Assembly: GCF_030445035.2 (NCBI RefSeq)
Contig: NC_080673.1
Coordinates: 182,199,216 to 182,263,215, forward strand
DNA: 64,000 nt
Source: Dasypus novemcinctus
Taxonomy: Eukaryota; Chordata; Mammalia; Cingulata; Dasypodidae
Reading direction: 5' to 3'
Shown here: positions 33,384 to 45,150 of the stretch, piece by piece
How the letters are laid out: the number at the start of each line of letters is the position of its first letter
How positions within the stretch are numbered: the first letter of the stretch is position 1
Program-made: the position numbers and the translations under genes
Notes under the pieces: generated by a model
Told to the model about the DNA's origin: nothing
The model's input: only the letters and a program-made list of their open reading frames with translations
The model's database searches: none

Positions 33384-36300
33384 GTAGGTGTCAGAGACTT
33401 TTAATTCAGAAAACTATTAAGTCGAGGGAGAAATCAGCCAAGACTGGCTGACAGTATATAACAAAGTCATCGCAAGACAAGGCTGGGCAAAGTCATTTGT
33501 TCGGACATTTGGATAAGAGATCAAAAAGCAGAATAGAGTCAAATATTCTCATGGTTCACCGTGGGAGAACTGGGAGTGAATGTACAGGACCTTGAGGGAC
33601 AAAAGCAGTGGGGTGAGGGTGAGAGGCTAACGTGTAGCAGGAAGGGATTACCAGTGTCAAAGCTTGAAGTTACAAGCATTACAGAAAAGGTGCTGCCACA
33701 ATCTAGCAGTCGCCTTTTCTTGTGGGAAACCCAGCGTGAAGAAGTGATTAAAGCAAAATAATGCTTAGCAGCTGGGAAAGAAAGCGCTCGCTCTTCACTT
33801 GAGAAGCTTTGTTCTTCAGAAAAAGTGGCTTCCTGAGCGATCCTCTAACAAACCAACCTTTCTGAAGCACCTGAATCACTCTGTGCTTTCCGGAGTTTGT
33901 TTCTGCAAAAGGTTGTCAGTACAGGAATGGTTGGGTTCAATGATGTACACCCCCTGCAAAGGAATCACAGCAAGAAGAAGCGGCAGGAAATGCCCATTCA
34001 CATGGGGAGCTAAGGTTTTAGCATTCTGCTCTCATCACCTCCCTGTCTCCGCCTCGTGCCCGTTTTCCCTTTGCAGAGTGGCAGCCGGCGGTGCAGATTC
34101 TCTTGTATTCCCTGATATTCCTGCTCAGCGTGCTGGGAAACACGCTTGTCATCACGGTGCTGATTCGGAACAAGAGGATGAGAACCGTCACCAACATCTT
34201 CCTGCTGTCCCTGGCTGTCAGCGACCTCATGCTCTGCCTCTTCTGCATGCCTTTTAACCTCATTCCCAACCTGCTCAAGGATTTCATCTTCGGGAGTGCT
34301 GTTTGCAAGACCACCACCTACTTCATGGGTAAGTTAGCGCAGGTCCCTGTGTGTGGAGCTTGCCCCAGACCTTCCCAACCCCGGCTACCCCGCAGGAGCC
34401 CTCCCTGGTGCCAGAAAGCAAAACACCTGGCTGTGCAGGATGACGTGAAGGGACACAGGTGCTGGCTTTAAGAGAGCTCAGTCTTCAAATGTCCCCACAC
34501 GCTTTATAAGGCCGGTTTATGAGCGTGAAGTAAGTGGATATGAAAACACGTAAGTGGTTTGTTTTGCTTGCTTCTGTTCAAAGTGAAGAAGGACTCAAAA
34601 GTGACGTCAAGCTGCTCTGTCCCTTTCTGGAACCCACTGATTGTATCCTGATTCTCCCCAACCTGTTATGCCTTTTGGGGTGGGCAGAGGTGGTGAAGAA
34701 TAAGGGTGGTTGATGTTGCTGCTCTGGTTTTCCTAGGGAACAGGGGCTATTGAAAAGCAGTTTTGTCAGAGCCCTGGAGTTTCTTTCTCAGGATTCACTT
34801 CCCAGATTCTTCCCCTGAGGTCCTCTGCCCCTAGACGAGGAGGTGAATTTGCAATATGTTGTGGTCTCTAAGCTGACCCTGATTGGCTGATATGTGGCTC
34901 CCAGCTGGTACCCATCAGAATGATGGTAATCGTAAAAATTGTTAGAAGCTAATAATTTTTGACCGTTTTTTGTACGCCAGATATTGCATGGGGTGCTATT
35001 ACCTACGGGATCGTATCTTATCCCCAGGCATCCTATGAAGTCAATGTAGTTAATTTTCCCCATATCAGAGAGGAGGGATCAGAGGCACAGAGAGGTTAAT
35101 AATAAGTTCAAGGGTGCAAGTGGTAAGCAACAGAGCTGTTTGAGCCACCACAGTGCTGGGTCCACAGCCTCACAGCCCTTTGCTATGGCTCTCCAGAGGC
35201 TGAACAAGAACCTGTTACTTGGTCCCCTCTCTCTGCTAAATTGCCATATCCCTTGTCCCAATCCAAGATCTGGTTGGGATGGGGGTGGGAAATGAGGGGA
35301 GAGTTGCTTTTTGTTCTGACCGGAGCTGAGCAAATATGTAGAGCTGAGTTGGGCTAGGGCAGTCTTCAATGCCTGGAAAGTTTAAAAGCCTTCATTTTTC
35401 CTAACTGAAGGAATGGGATCCAACATTCACAAAATGGTGATGAATTACTGAGCCACAGGTCATGGACAAATAACCAAGATTGTGTCCATCCATGCCCATG
35501 TCCTCTGAAAATAAACATTTGTTACAAAGGATCGTTGCTAAATCACAAAGCAAAGATAATACCTAGCATTTCATCATACTTTATGATTTCTAGGCCCTTC
35601 CACATATATCTTATGGTAATATTACTTAATAACCTTAACCACAGTATGTCAAGGGAGATTTAACACGGGTGCTTGCCTGCTGGTGGGTTACAGTAAGCCC
35701 ACGACAGATTTAACGCTATGAGGAGTTTGGGGGGGTGAGCTCTACTCTAAATCTCATCAACTCCTTAAAGTTCAGTGAAACACAGTGAATCCTGCCCTGG
35801 GACACTTAGTTTTATTTAATCATTTTGGGTCATAGACTCCTTTAAGAGTCTAAGGAAAGCTATGGCTATTCTCCCCAGAAAAAAAGGACAGTTTTGTACA
35901 AAGATCCAGAGAAATAGCCATAAACCCAATGAGAATCTAAGGACTCCAGGTTAAGAATCTCTGCTCTCAAACTTGGATTCATTCTAAGGTTTAAGAAATC
36001 GTGGTGGGAGATAATCAGAATTAACAGAATTCCTAGCTGAGAGTTATAGGGAATTTTCAGAAGAGAAGGCATTATAATAAGTATATACACACAATACAAG
36101 CATTAGGGAAAACGAAACTGTTTTGACTGTGCCTCCGCACCTTTGGCCATGGGGTTTATCTGCTTGTTCCTCACTAGAGCAGTGAGGTATCCTTCCCTAC
36201 AAAACACACACCCACAGAATGAGCAGGCCCCCTCCCCCATACAGAAGAAGCTTTATTTGCAATAGGGAACATTTTCTCCCCCACCTTTTTTTTACTATGT

Positions 36301-39300
36301 TTTTTTTTTTAACTACATTTTGAAATTTAGAATTTTTCCCTCTTCAAGGCAGTCTGTGCTAGAAATTTTCAGGAAGCATCTAAATGTCTCCAACTCAGAT
36401 TCCAGTGACCATTCAGGGTTACAGAGTCCTTGAAAATCTCGGGTTTATAAGGTCAGCTCAGCTGTGCAGACCATGTTCAACTTAAGAGCTTTTCTTCGAG
36501 TTTCTCAAAACACTTTTCTATGGGGTAGGAACATATTTCATCCCCTTGGTTATTAATTCATGAGCACTTTCTGCCTGAGAAGGACTTGGGTTCTCATCAA
36601 AGCTCAATAAATGTTACCTAAAAACTGGCAAGAAGATGTGTCTGCAAACACATTTCTTTGACTGCTTTAAATCCTTTTTGGAACAAAGCTCAGAATAAAT
36701 CATTTGTGTGTTGTTGTTGGGTTTGGTTTTTAAAAAAAATATACCTACATTGTATTTCTTTACCCCCTGAGAACTCTCCTTTGATATCAAACCTGCGCAG
36801 ATCAATTATGTTTAAGCTGGCGTGCAAATAAACTTTGGATTTCAGAGCCGCCATCGCTGATGTCCTTGTTCCTTTTCCCAGGCACCTCCGTGAGCGTATC
36901 CACCTTCAATCTGGTGGCCATCTCTCTGGAGAGATATGGTGCGATTTGCAAACCCTTGCAGTCCCGCGTCTGGCAGACGAAATCCCATGCTTTGAAGGTG
37001 ATTGCTGCTACCTGGTGTCTCTCCTTCACCATCATGATGCCTTACCCCATTTATAGCATCTTGGTGCCTTTTACCAAAAATAACAACCAGACAGCGAATA
37101 TGTGCCGCTTTCTACTGCCCAACGATGTCATGCAGCAGTCCTGGTAAGGTTGCCTAGTGTTTGTTTTTTTCCAAATACAATTTGATATAATGTTGCAGTT
37201 TTATGAAAAACTGGAATCTGTTGCCCAGCGTGGCTGGAGGATCAATTTCCTGGAAACTTTTTGCAGAAGGGTCTAACCTCTTTCTGGGATAATAGTGATA
37301 GCAAATACTTAAGAGGACTGCGTTCTAAAGGCTGTACATATATTGACTCATTTAATCCTTTCAAACCCTACAGGGCAACTCCTCTTTTAGGTGTATCCCT
37401 AAAAGAATTGAAAACAGGGACTCAAACAGACACTGGTACACCAGTGTTCATAGCAGCCTTATTCACCACAGCAGTCCGAGGGTCTGTCAACAGATGAATG
37501 GACAAACCAAATGTGGTGTACACATGCAATGGGGTATTATTCAGCCATAAAAAGGAATGAAGTTCTGATGCATGTGACAACATGGACAAACCTTGAAGGA
37601 ATCATGTTGAGCGAAGTAAGCCAGACACAAAAGGACAAATATTGTGTGATTTCACTTACATGAAATACCTAGAAGAAGCAAATTTATAGAAACAGAAAGC
37701 AGGTTACAAGGGGGACAGGAATTAGTTGCTTAATGGGTGATGAAAAGTTTTGGTAATGGGTATTGTGAATATAATTAATGTAATTAATATTTAGACATGT
37801 ACACAAATGAGAAATTTTGTGTTGCATGTATGTTCCCATAATTTTTTAAAAAACAACAATAGGGCAGATAGTGCTATTATCCTCATTTTCCAGAAGAGTA
37901 AACTGAGACAGAAGGTTTAAGCTGCCCAAGGCCACACACCTAATGAGTGGCAGGCTCTGTGTGCTTTCCCACTGTGCTGTATGGCACTGAATGGTCTAAT
38001 GGGGTTTGGGCTAGATGTCTTGGAGAACTGTCCTCGTATCTGCAGAACGGAGATTAGTCCCAAATTCCATTTCTTTCTTAGAGCTGCAGCAATGGCACTC
38101 GTGGGGAGCCCTTGATCAGAAATGGAAAGGCAAGATTCTAATATCCATTCCTCTTCTCACTACCTGGATGGCCTTTGGCAATTCGCATAACCTCTTTGAG
38201 CTTCAGGTTTTTATCTGTAAAAGGAGATAATGATCTACACAATTTAATTTACTTCATTAGGCTCAATGAGAGCACATGTATGACAGGCCATTAAATATCT
38301 TTTTTAAAAGGCTATACAAACACAGGGTATTTGTCGAGTCCAAGACATTCAGAAACATCTCAAAACTCAGCTAATCTTCACTTTGCTGTTTTTTACTTCA
38401 ACCAAGTAACACACACACACACAAAAGAATTATGTTGCAAATGAGAGGGACACTTCCAAGACTTGAGAAGGAATCTTATCAAAACATGTCCAATTGAAAT
38501 GAGAAATGGCCCAGCCACCATGAGCCTCTGACAATTTTATGGCCTAATCGTGTAACTTTACACATGCCAGACTGCTAAAGTGATTTAGGGGCCAGACTCA
38601 TAAAGGAAGAGCCTGTGGTTCCTCAGGAATCAGCCGTGTTTAGAGAAAGCAGAGCTCTGCCCTGCCAGGCACTAGAGCCAGTATGCCACAGCGCCAGCGT
38701 CACAGGATCATGGGAAATGGAGGCCCATGGGAATTTTTTAGCTGTTCATGCCTGGTCAGAAACAGCAAGAATGCCATATTTTGCAAAATCAAGGAAATTT
38801 TCCATCATCCCTACCTAAGCATTTTATTACCTTGTTCTTGAACGTTGACAAACTTCATACTGTGATGCTTAAGAGCATGGGTTTCAGAATCACACTGCTT
38901 GGGTTTAAATCTCACCTCTGACCCTTGCTAACTGTATGACTTTGGACAAGTTACTTAATGTCTTAAAGTCTCAGTTTTCTTATCTGTAAAATGGGTCTTA
39001 TGAGAACAGTACCTACTGCAAAGGCTACTATGGGAATTAAATGAAGACTATACGTAAAATGGTCAGCCTAGTGTGTGGCACATAAAACAATGTAAGCTCC
39101 TTGATGAATATAAGCTCCCATTATGTTTAATAGCTAGATGTGTTCCAGGCACAGAACTGTATCTACCAAACTTTTCCCATTTAGCTAGTCCTTCTTTAGA
39201 GACATAATCTGGAAACAGTTTCCAATGATTGACTCTCCAGACGTGGAATTTCCGAGGATATTAAATCCTAATAAATACTGATTTGCTCAGACCAGTTAAA

Positions 39301-40994
39301 ACAATGATGAACCCTATTCATTCCCTCCCATTTGAGTCTGAAAGATGGGAGCTGCTGGTTATTGGGTTTCTTTTGACTTTATTAGGCACACGTTCCTGTT
39401 ACTCATCCTCTTTCTTATTCCTGGAATTGTGATGACGGTGGCATATGGGCTAATCTCCTTGGAACTCTACCAAGGAATAAAATTTGATGCTAGCCAGAAG
39501 AAATCTGCTAGAGGTAACTATGTTTTAGCTGTATGTTCATGCCAAAAGATCACAAAACCTTGTTTTCTATACCTTAAATAGATGTGCCCACAGAGTGTAT
39601 AGAGAGATTTTCAAAAGTACCCTTACAAGATTCTACGTCATAAAGCACAGCCATGAGACCCCAGCATCTCTATTTCCTCATCTGTAAAATGGAGAAATAA
39701 TTTCTCTCCAAAGTGTGCTGAGTAGAATAAAATGGGATATAATACACACATAACCTAATTATAAGCGGAGGGCCCATATGTCTCCAGCTTTCTGTAATGC
39801 TGCATTCAAATGAGCACCGTGCAGCAATGAGAACCAATTGTCATTCGTCTTTACTTGTGTCTCTCCAGAGACAGAAGAAGAGGTGGACTTGTGACCTTCA
39901 GCTTTTCATTATCTTTCATGTGCTCATGTAGTTGCCACAAAGTCCCTCTCCTTCCCTGTTCATTACAAGTCACTGTTCATGAAACCTTACCCGACATCTT
40001 TGCCGGCGTAATCGTTTCCCTTCACGCTCCATCCCTTCACTCAGCTCTTTACTGTGGAGATAACTTTGTCTCTTTAGCTTCCTGAGTTTCCATTTATTTT
40101 TTGCTCATTTTCTAAGTCTTCACAATGAAAATATTCTGAAGGCTCACCAAGCAATCAGGAGCCTTCCCCTCGGAGGAGCTGGAGAAGGGAAGGACAAGGG
40201 CGCGAATTACCATTTGTTAGTCGTCGTGATCCTTGTAGTCCACACGGATAAAAACGCTCTTTCTAGTTTTAAGTGGCTTTTCATTTGAAGGAAAGGATAA
40301 GCATAGACCAATACTTAGCCACTCAGGGGTAGGCCAAGGCTGTCCGCCCCGTTCTCCAGCTCAGGGTTGGTCTAGGCCCCGTGATGGGGGTGGAGGGAGA
40401 GGTGTTCCATGCCCTCCCTCTGGCCCGGCCCATCCTGGTCAGTCAGTGATGTCACTTGCCCACCCAGAAAGGAGACCGAGCACCGGCAGCAGCGGCAGAT
40501 ACGAGGACAGCGACGGGTGTTACCTGCAGAAGTCCAGGCCCCCGAGGAAGCTGGAGCTGCAGCAGCTCTCCACCAAAAGCAGGGCCAGCCGCATCCGGAG
40601 CAGCAGCTCCACGGCCAACCTGGTGGCCAAGAAGCGGGTGATCCGCATGCTCATCGTCATCGTGGTCCTCTTCTTTCTCTGCTGGATGCCCATCTTCAGC
40701 GCCAACGCCTGGCGGGCCTACGACACCGTCTCGGCTGAGCGTCGCCTCTCAGGGGCCCCCATCTCCTTCATCCTCCTGCTCTCCTACACGTCCTCCTGTG
40801 TCAACCCCATCATCTACTGCTTCATGAACAAACGGTTCCGCCTCGGCTTCATGGCCACCTTCCCCTGCTGCCCCAACCCTGGTCCCCCAGGGCCCAGGGG
40901 AGAAGTGGGAGAGGAGGAGGAAGGCAGGACCACACGGGCCTCTCTGTCCAGGTACTCCTACAGCCATATGAATGCCTCTGCCCCGCCTCCGTGA
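33275..40994 (+). CDS. CCKAR: Cholecystokinin A (type 1) receptor gene, five coding exons, apparently intact
   Basis: The coding exons are 33275-33383, 34077-34328, 36882-37143, 39386-39513 and 40468-40994. They total 1278 nt, giving 425 residues and a TGA stop. The product is a seven-transmembrane class A GPCR of the plasma membrane that binds sulfated CCK and couples mainly to Gq; in mammals it controls gallbladder contraction, pancreatic secretion and satiety. Visible hallmarks are N-glycosylation sequons near residues 9, 12 and 23, the N-terminal Cys17/Cys28 pair, Trp38-Gln39, the Cys113-Cys195 pair, ERY at 137-139, Met194 and Arg196 (sulfotyrosine contact in human), CWMP at 322-325, Asn330/Arg333, NPIIY at 363-367 and a palmitoylation-type Cys384-Cys385. 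The human protein has 428 residues. This one lacks one residue in the N-terminus and two in the third intracellular loop. The start matches the human MDVVD start. No frameshift or internal stop was seen. Confidence 0.96.
33384..34076 (+). other. CCKAR intron 1
   Basis: GT-AG intron of 693 bp. No interspersed repeat was recognised in it. A frame that stays open across its end into exon 2 is a shadow of the exon. Confidence 0.85.
34077..34328 (+). CDS. CCKAR: CCKAR coding exon 2 (TM1-TM2 and start of TM3)
   Basis: The exon runs from a TTTGCAG acceptor to a GTAAGT donor, is 252 nt long and enters and leaves in phase 1. It encodes Glu37 to Met120 plus the first base of Gly121. It holds Trp38-Gln39, which contact CCK in human, then TM1, the first intracellular loop, TM2 with its SLAVSD motif, and Cys113 at the top of TM3. 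Confidence 0.96.
34329..36881 (+). other. CCKAR intron 2
   Basis: GT-AG intron of 2553 bp. It contains one MIR-like stretch (about 34955-35140, minus) and otherwise nothing recognisable. Confidence 0.85.
34955..35140 (-). mobile_element. MIR SINE (CCKAR intron 2)
   Basis: CCCCATATCAGAGAGGAGGG, CACAGAGAGGTTAATAATAA and AAGTGGTAAGCAACAGAGCT follow an inverted MIR. Confidence 0.65.
36882..37143 (+). CDS. CCKAR: CCKAR coding exon 3 (TM3-TM4 and second extracellular loop)
   Basis: The exon runs from a TTTTCCCAG acceptor to a GTAAGG donor, 262 nt, entering in phase 1 and leaving in phase 2. It encodes Gly121 to the first two bases of Trp208. It contains the ERY motif at 137-139, TM4, the NQT sequon of the second extracellular loop and the Met194-Cys195-Arg196 ligand contact. 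Differences from human include Met for Thr and Ile for Asn around the end of TM4. Confidence 0.96.
37300..37970 (-). mobile_element. MIR split by an L1 (CCKAR intron 3)
   Basis: MIR pieces 37300-37377 (TTGACTCATTTAATCCTTTC) and 37861-37970 (CATTTTCCAGAAGAGTAAAC, GCCACACACCTAATGAGTGG) flank the L1 fragment and join into one MIR. Confidence 0.75.
37378..37860 (+). mobile_element. L1 3' end in CCKAR intron 3
   Basis: It carries the L1 ORF2 end (CCCTAAAAGAATTGAAAACA, GATGAATGGACAAACCAAAT, CAGACACAAAAGGACAAATA) and a 3' UTR. It interrupts a MIR, with AGGGCA on both sides (37372-37377 and 37861-37866). Confidence 0.8.
38115..38240 (+). mobile_element. MIR fragment (CCKAR intron 3)
   Basis: CTACCTGGATGGCCTTTGGC and TTTTATCTGTAAAAGGAGAT correspond to the MIR middle. 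Confidence 0.6.
38859..39125 (+). mobile_element. MIR SINE, near full length (CCKAR intron 3)
   Basis: TTAAGAGCATGGGTTTCAGA, GACTTTGGACAAGTTACTTA, TTATCTGTAAAATGGG and GTGTGGCACATAAAACAATG occur in MIR order. Confidence 0.85.
39386..39513 (+). CDS. CCKAR: CCKAR coding exon 4 (TM5)
   Basis: The exon runs from a TTTATTAG acceptor to a GTAACT donor and is 128 nt. It completes Trp208 and ends one base into codon 251. It encodes TM5 (hydrophobic stretch beginning HTFLLLILF) and the start of the third intracellular loop (GIKFDASQKK). Confidence 0.95.
39514..40467 (+). other. CCKAR intron 4
   Basis: GT-AG intron of 954 bp. A short MIR-like piece lies near 39655-39745 (CCTCATCTGTAAAATGG motif). The rest is unassigned. 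Confidence 0.85.
39655..39745 (+). mobile_element. MIR fragment (CCKAR intron 4)
   Basis: TTCCTCATCTGTAAAATGGA with the following AT-rich segment corresponds to the MIR 3' part. Confidence 0.6.
40468..40994 (+). CDS. CCKAR: CCKAR coding exon 5 (third loop, TM6-TM7, C-tail) with stop
   Basis: This exon follows a CACCCAG acceptor and is 527 nt to the TGA at 40992-40994. It encodes residues 251-425: the remainder of the third intracellular loop (YEDSDGCYLQK block), TM6 with CWMP, Asn330/Arg333, TM7 with NPIIY, the Cys384-Cys385 site and an acidic GEVGEEEEG tail. The loop is two residues shorter than human at STKSRASRIR. The exon is visibly GC-richer than exons 3 and 4. Confidence 0.96.
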
Positions 40995-42310
40995 GCTTCC
41001 CTTGGCCTCCACTGCAGAAGGAAGGAAGGGGCTTGGGAGGGAAGAGGAGAAGGAGGAAAAGGAGAAGAAGGCAGTAGGGGGAGGAGGAGTGAGGAAGCAA
41101 AGGAGAAGGAAGGCTCCATTTCCAATGGGAACTTTTCATTTTCCTCTTTCTGTTTTTCATCTGGGGTCTGGGAAGGGGAGCACTTTTAGTTTGGGGCCAT
41201 GATCTGGTTTGTGGACCGTTCGAGGCAGAAAATTTTCAGTAACACTCACCATCAGAATAACCTGACCAGGCCGGTCACAGGAAACCGTGCCGCAAATGTA
41301 ATTGCCAACCACATGTTCAAAATGGAGGTGTGGACCCTGCTGAGCTTTAGAAGGTTCTGGAACACTTAAGGGGCATGCTCATGTCCTGGAGAGATGCGCT
41401 TCTATGCTCTGCTTCTGCTAACGCAGGGCTGTGGTGTCTGCTTTGCCTTTATGTAGTCCATCACTTTCATGTACACACTGCAGCCACCCACCTCGTTGGG
41501 CGCACACAGAACATGACTTCTGGCTATTTTCTGTAATAAGAGAACAGCCTGACTTTTTCATCTTGTGGTCAGTTATCGACATAGTGACATAAGTTTATGC
41601 CATCATCAGAATAATACAAGAAACATTGTAAGATGGAATTTGGAACTTATGTTTCTAAAAAGAAAAGAGTGTATGAGGCAAAAGCTGGATGGAATACCAT
41701 CTTACTATAGGGAGTGTGACATGCCAGAAGGTACAAAGGAATATTTTTTTCTACTTTAATAATATATGTTGCTTAATTCCTCCTTTACATAGTGGCATTT
41801 AATTTCTCATACCAACTGGCACTTCTTTTCCAGAAAGACCATCAGGTACAAAGGAGAGTTGCAAGTTGTGTACACCTGGCCAAGGGTGCAAAAATATATA
41901 AAAACTAGTACTCTTGACTCAGCTTTGAACGTCAAAGCTGTCAATGCCTTTGAATATAATATATGTATTTGCTATTGATTGTATTAACTCTGTGTATATG
42001 TGCAAATCAAACATATAAAAATGTTCTGTTCATATAAGATACTTTGGTGGTTTTTTTTGAAAGGAACAGTTTATGGATGTAGGAATTCAGCAAATGTTAT
42101 TTTATATTCCTTAACTGTTGGACTTTCATATGAACTTTTTCTTTAATTACTGTTAATCTCTTTTCTTTAATTTGGAAATCACAATTTAAAATAAGATATA
42201 TACATTTCTAGAAGTGCATCTCTGGAATAGTATGTGCCTGTCCATTTCCTTCTTAATTTTCTTAAAGAGCAACATTGACCTGTCAGTTTAAATAAATTAA
42301 CACAGACGTT
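40995..42310 (+). promoter_or_regulatory. Probable CCKAR 3' UTR with candidate poly(A) signal at 42291
   Basis: The sequence after the stop is free of recognised repeats and AT-rich towards its end. AATAAA occurs at 42291-42296, and a second lies at 42846-42851. Which is used cannot be told from sequence alone. The segment 41000-41130 is a purine-rich GGA/GAA tract. Confidence 0.4.
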
Positions 42311-43027
42311 TTTGACAAAAACAAGTTTACAGGTATGAAGTAGGAATGTGGGCAGCCAATGTGGGAAGTGGAAGAAGGAAGGGAGAGAAGAAGAAAGGAA
42401 GGGGAGGGAGGGAGGGCAGCTTAGCTTTCATGTACCAACCATGTGGAAAGAGAGATTTTCTTCCTGTTTCCATGTAGCCGTACCATCCATTGGTCCATGC
42501 TGAGCATTCTCTGTGGCACAAGGGCCAGTGACTTCAATGCTGAAAAAAAAATTATGTGGAGGGAGAGGCAAGGGAGCAGCAAGAACAGATCATGAAAAGG
42601 AGAAGGGATGTTTATCCTTTAGCAAGATGTTGTTATCGCCATTTTGGTTTTTAGGAGGGAAAGTGGTTAGTCGTGTGCCGAGAAGAAATTATTAAGGGCA
42701 GAGGGCATGACTGATGTTTTCAAGCTAGATGTTAGACCTTCTGTTCTGCAGAAGTCCAACCGTAAGATCTGTAACCAGCCATCCCAGTTAAAGATTTCAA
42801 GAAGAAAATTCCACCGACTAAAATACTCACTGCTAAAATGGTAACAATAAAAGGTGTAAGAAATAAAAATATCAAATATTTGAGTAAATCCTACAAAATG
42901 TACACTTTTCTTGCCAAAAGATTAAGACTTCCTCTCTGACAGTATTAGCATATAAATGAAGACAAGTTAGGCTCTACATTATTGAGAACCTCTGAAAGTA
43001 CCAAAGATAGGTAAACCTTAAAATAGG
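42311..43027. other. Downstream of CCKAR, unassigned
   Basis: A second AATAAA lies at 42846-42851, and a purine-rich tract (GAAGGAAGGGAGAG type) at 42370-42418. Otherwise nothing was recognised. Confidence 0.45.
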
Positions 43028-43215
43028 GCAGCCAGATTTAGCAAATGAAATACAGGTACCCAGTTAAATTCTAATCTCAAATAGTGAAAAAATTTTTAGT
43101 ATGAGTATGTCTCTCACACTATTCAGGATACATTTAAACTAAGAAAAAAATCATTCACTGTTTATCCGAAGTTAAAATTTAATTGGACAGCCTATATTTT
43201 ATCTGGCATCCCGAC
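43028..43215. mobile_element. Palindromic small DNA element
   Basis: The left arm has GCCAGATTTAGCAAATGAAA and the right arm ATTTTATCTGGCATCCCG, which are partly complementary. The centre has AAATTTTTAGTATGAGTATG. A half-length relative is at 54366-54484. Confidence 0.5.
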
Positions 43216-44277
43216 ATTAAAAGTTCTAAGATGTAGGTAAAATGCCTTTGGAATCATAAAATTCATATAATGGATTTTTTTTTTAATAAAAAGGGAAAGA
43301 AAAAGCTATAAGCTATATATACCTTCAGAATCTGTGCCTGACCTTTGGGAATCTGAATTTGTGCTTTTTTCAAAAAATGTTTTTAACATAAAACTATTCT
43401 AGCAATTTGTTGAGTCAACTGCCTTTATTTCATGCTAAAATGGTTTACTAATTGTAATTAGAAATCAAGTGGCCAGTAGAGTTAAGAAAAGACAATATGA
43501 GTTTCTGGTACTTTCTGGTATCTTCTGATAGCTTCCACTCATCACCTGAGTATTAAATTAGAACTTGAGCACTGGAATGGAGATTTATGTCTTTGATCTT
43601 AAATTAATCCACATGTCTCAATGGCTCCTTGTGTCCTAGTTACCACAGTAATCTCTGTTCCTAATCTTATAATGTGTTTGAGCAGTATAGGTTTATTTGG
43701 TTCAGTTACACGTGTTCATGTAAGTGTAACAGTGTCCTTGCCATTCAAAATGTATTCTTCATGAGGCAAATAACAATGGCTGTTGATCCTCCATAGTATT
43801 TCCTTCCACTGTTTTGCCCTGTGTTCTGCACAACATGGGAGTTCAATAAATATTGTGACTGCCTTCTGCTGTGCCTTTTATGCATCTGGGGGCTCTCGTT
43901 CTGACCCCAGGAGTGATTCTCTAAAAGGTCAGGTTGTTCTTGGGAGAGAAGGATGGTGTCAGAATTTCTAGGAGGCTTTTTCCAACTCCACACCCAAGAT
44001 TCTGATGGATGAACATTCCCTGCCATTCTCCTTTCCCTTTCTCCCTCCTCTGGGAGGCAGGATCCAGGACATGGGGGTACCAGAGATGTTACTAATGGGA
44101 AGGTGTTCCTGTGACCAATGTTAAGACCGATGAAAAGGGTTGAGACCCACTGGTCTATGGTATCCCTTGACTTAGCTCCTCCCTGGCTCCATTCCCTGTA
44201 AGGAGAACAGTAAAAACCCATCACAACATTTCTAATTCATGCTAAAGTTCCCTCATTAGGGCTGATAAATATTAACA
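43216..44277. other. Unassigned intergenic sequence
   Basis: An L2-like ending (GAGTTCAATAAATATTGTG) lies near 43840. The 159-codon minus-strand frame at 43745-44224 has no recognisable domain. Confidence 0.45.
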
Positions 44278-44289
44278 AAGCCCACTTGG

Positions 44290-44691
44290 GGAAGCGGATG
44301 TGGCTCAACGGATAGAGCATCCATCTACCATATGGAGGGTCCAGAGTTCAATCCCCAGGGCCTCCTGACCCGTGCGGTGAGCTGGCCCACATGCAGTGCT
44401 GCCACGTGCAAGGAGTGCTGTGCCACGCAGGGATGTCCCCCGCATAGGGATGTCCCCCGCATAGGGATGCCCCACACGCAAGGAGTGTGCCCTGCAAGGA
44501 GAGCCACCCCACATGAAAAAAGTGCGGCCGGCCCAGGAATGGCGCGGCACACACAGAGAGCTGACACAGCAAGATGATGCAACAACAAAAAAGAGATGCA
44601 GTTTCCCAGTACTGCCAGATAATGCAAGCGGACACAGAGAGCAAACAGGAGGGAAGGGGAGAGAAATAAATAAATAAAAATCTTAAAAAAA
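44290..44691 (+). mobile_element. DAS-SINE with internal small duplication
   Basis: It is flanked by AAGCCCACTTGG (about 44278-44289 and 44693-44704). The head is GGAAGCGGATGTGGCTCAAC. The 16-base unit GGGATGTCCCCCGCAT occurs twice in tandem at 44430-44461. Confidence 0.93.
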
Positions 44692-45064
44692 AAAGCCCAC
44701 TTGGACCCCTTAGCTGCTCCCTCCCCACCATTTGCTCTCCCTCCTGACCCTGCAAATTCCCTGCTTCCCAGAGCTTCTGGGAGCTTTCCTGGGACACTCC
44801 CCCTCTATCTGCAGACTCCCGTTGCTGGCACTTAGCTCTAATGTGGTGCTTCCCTCCCTTCATCTCTCTGTGCCTCTGCTCTCAGATCTCTCTGGCTTCC
44901 TGGTCCATCCTCAGCTGGAACACAGATGCCAGGTTTCCGAAACCACCTCCCACAGCTAAGGGCCAGCTGCACAATTCCACACCCCAATTCCATGCCCCAT
45001 CCCAGCTTTTGGAAGCCCAGACTGGGTGGAATTTCAAGTCCTTCTTGTCCAGAAGGAGAGATCA

Positions 45065-45150
45065 GAAAAGTATAAATTATTCAGCTCCTAGCACTGTTCA
45101 TAGCACATAATAGATGTTCAATAAATAAGGGACGGCTGAATGAATTTGGA
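45065..45150 (+). mobile_element. L2 3' end
   Basis: CAGCTCCTAGCACTGTTCAT and AATAGATGTTCAATAAATAA are L2 ending landmarks. Confidence 0.55.

Larger units (their letters stand above)
37144..39385 (+). other. CCKAR intron 3
   Basis: GT-AG intron of 2242 bp. It holds a MIR split by an L1 3' end (37300-37970) and further MIR copies near 38115-38240 and 38859-39125. Confidence 0.85.

Noticed and set aside
33445..33460. TATA-like CAGTATATAACAAA
   Set aside because: It lies in intron 1, downstream of the start codon, so it is not the CCKAR core promoter.
33799..34257. 152-codon plus-strand open frame overlapping CCKAR exon 2
   Set aside because: It is in another frame from the receptor and continues from intron 1; exon 2 in the correct frame explains the sequence.
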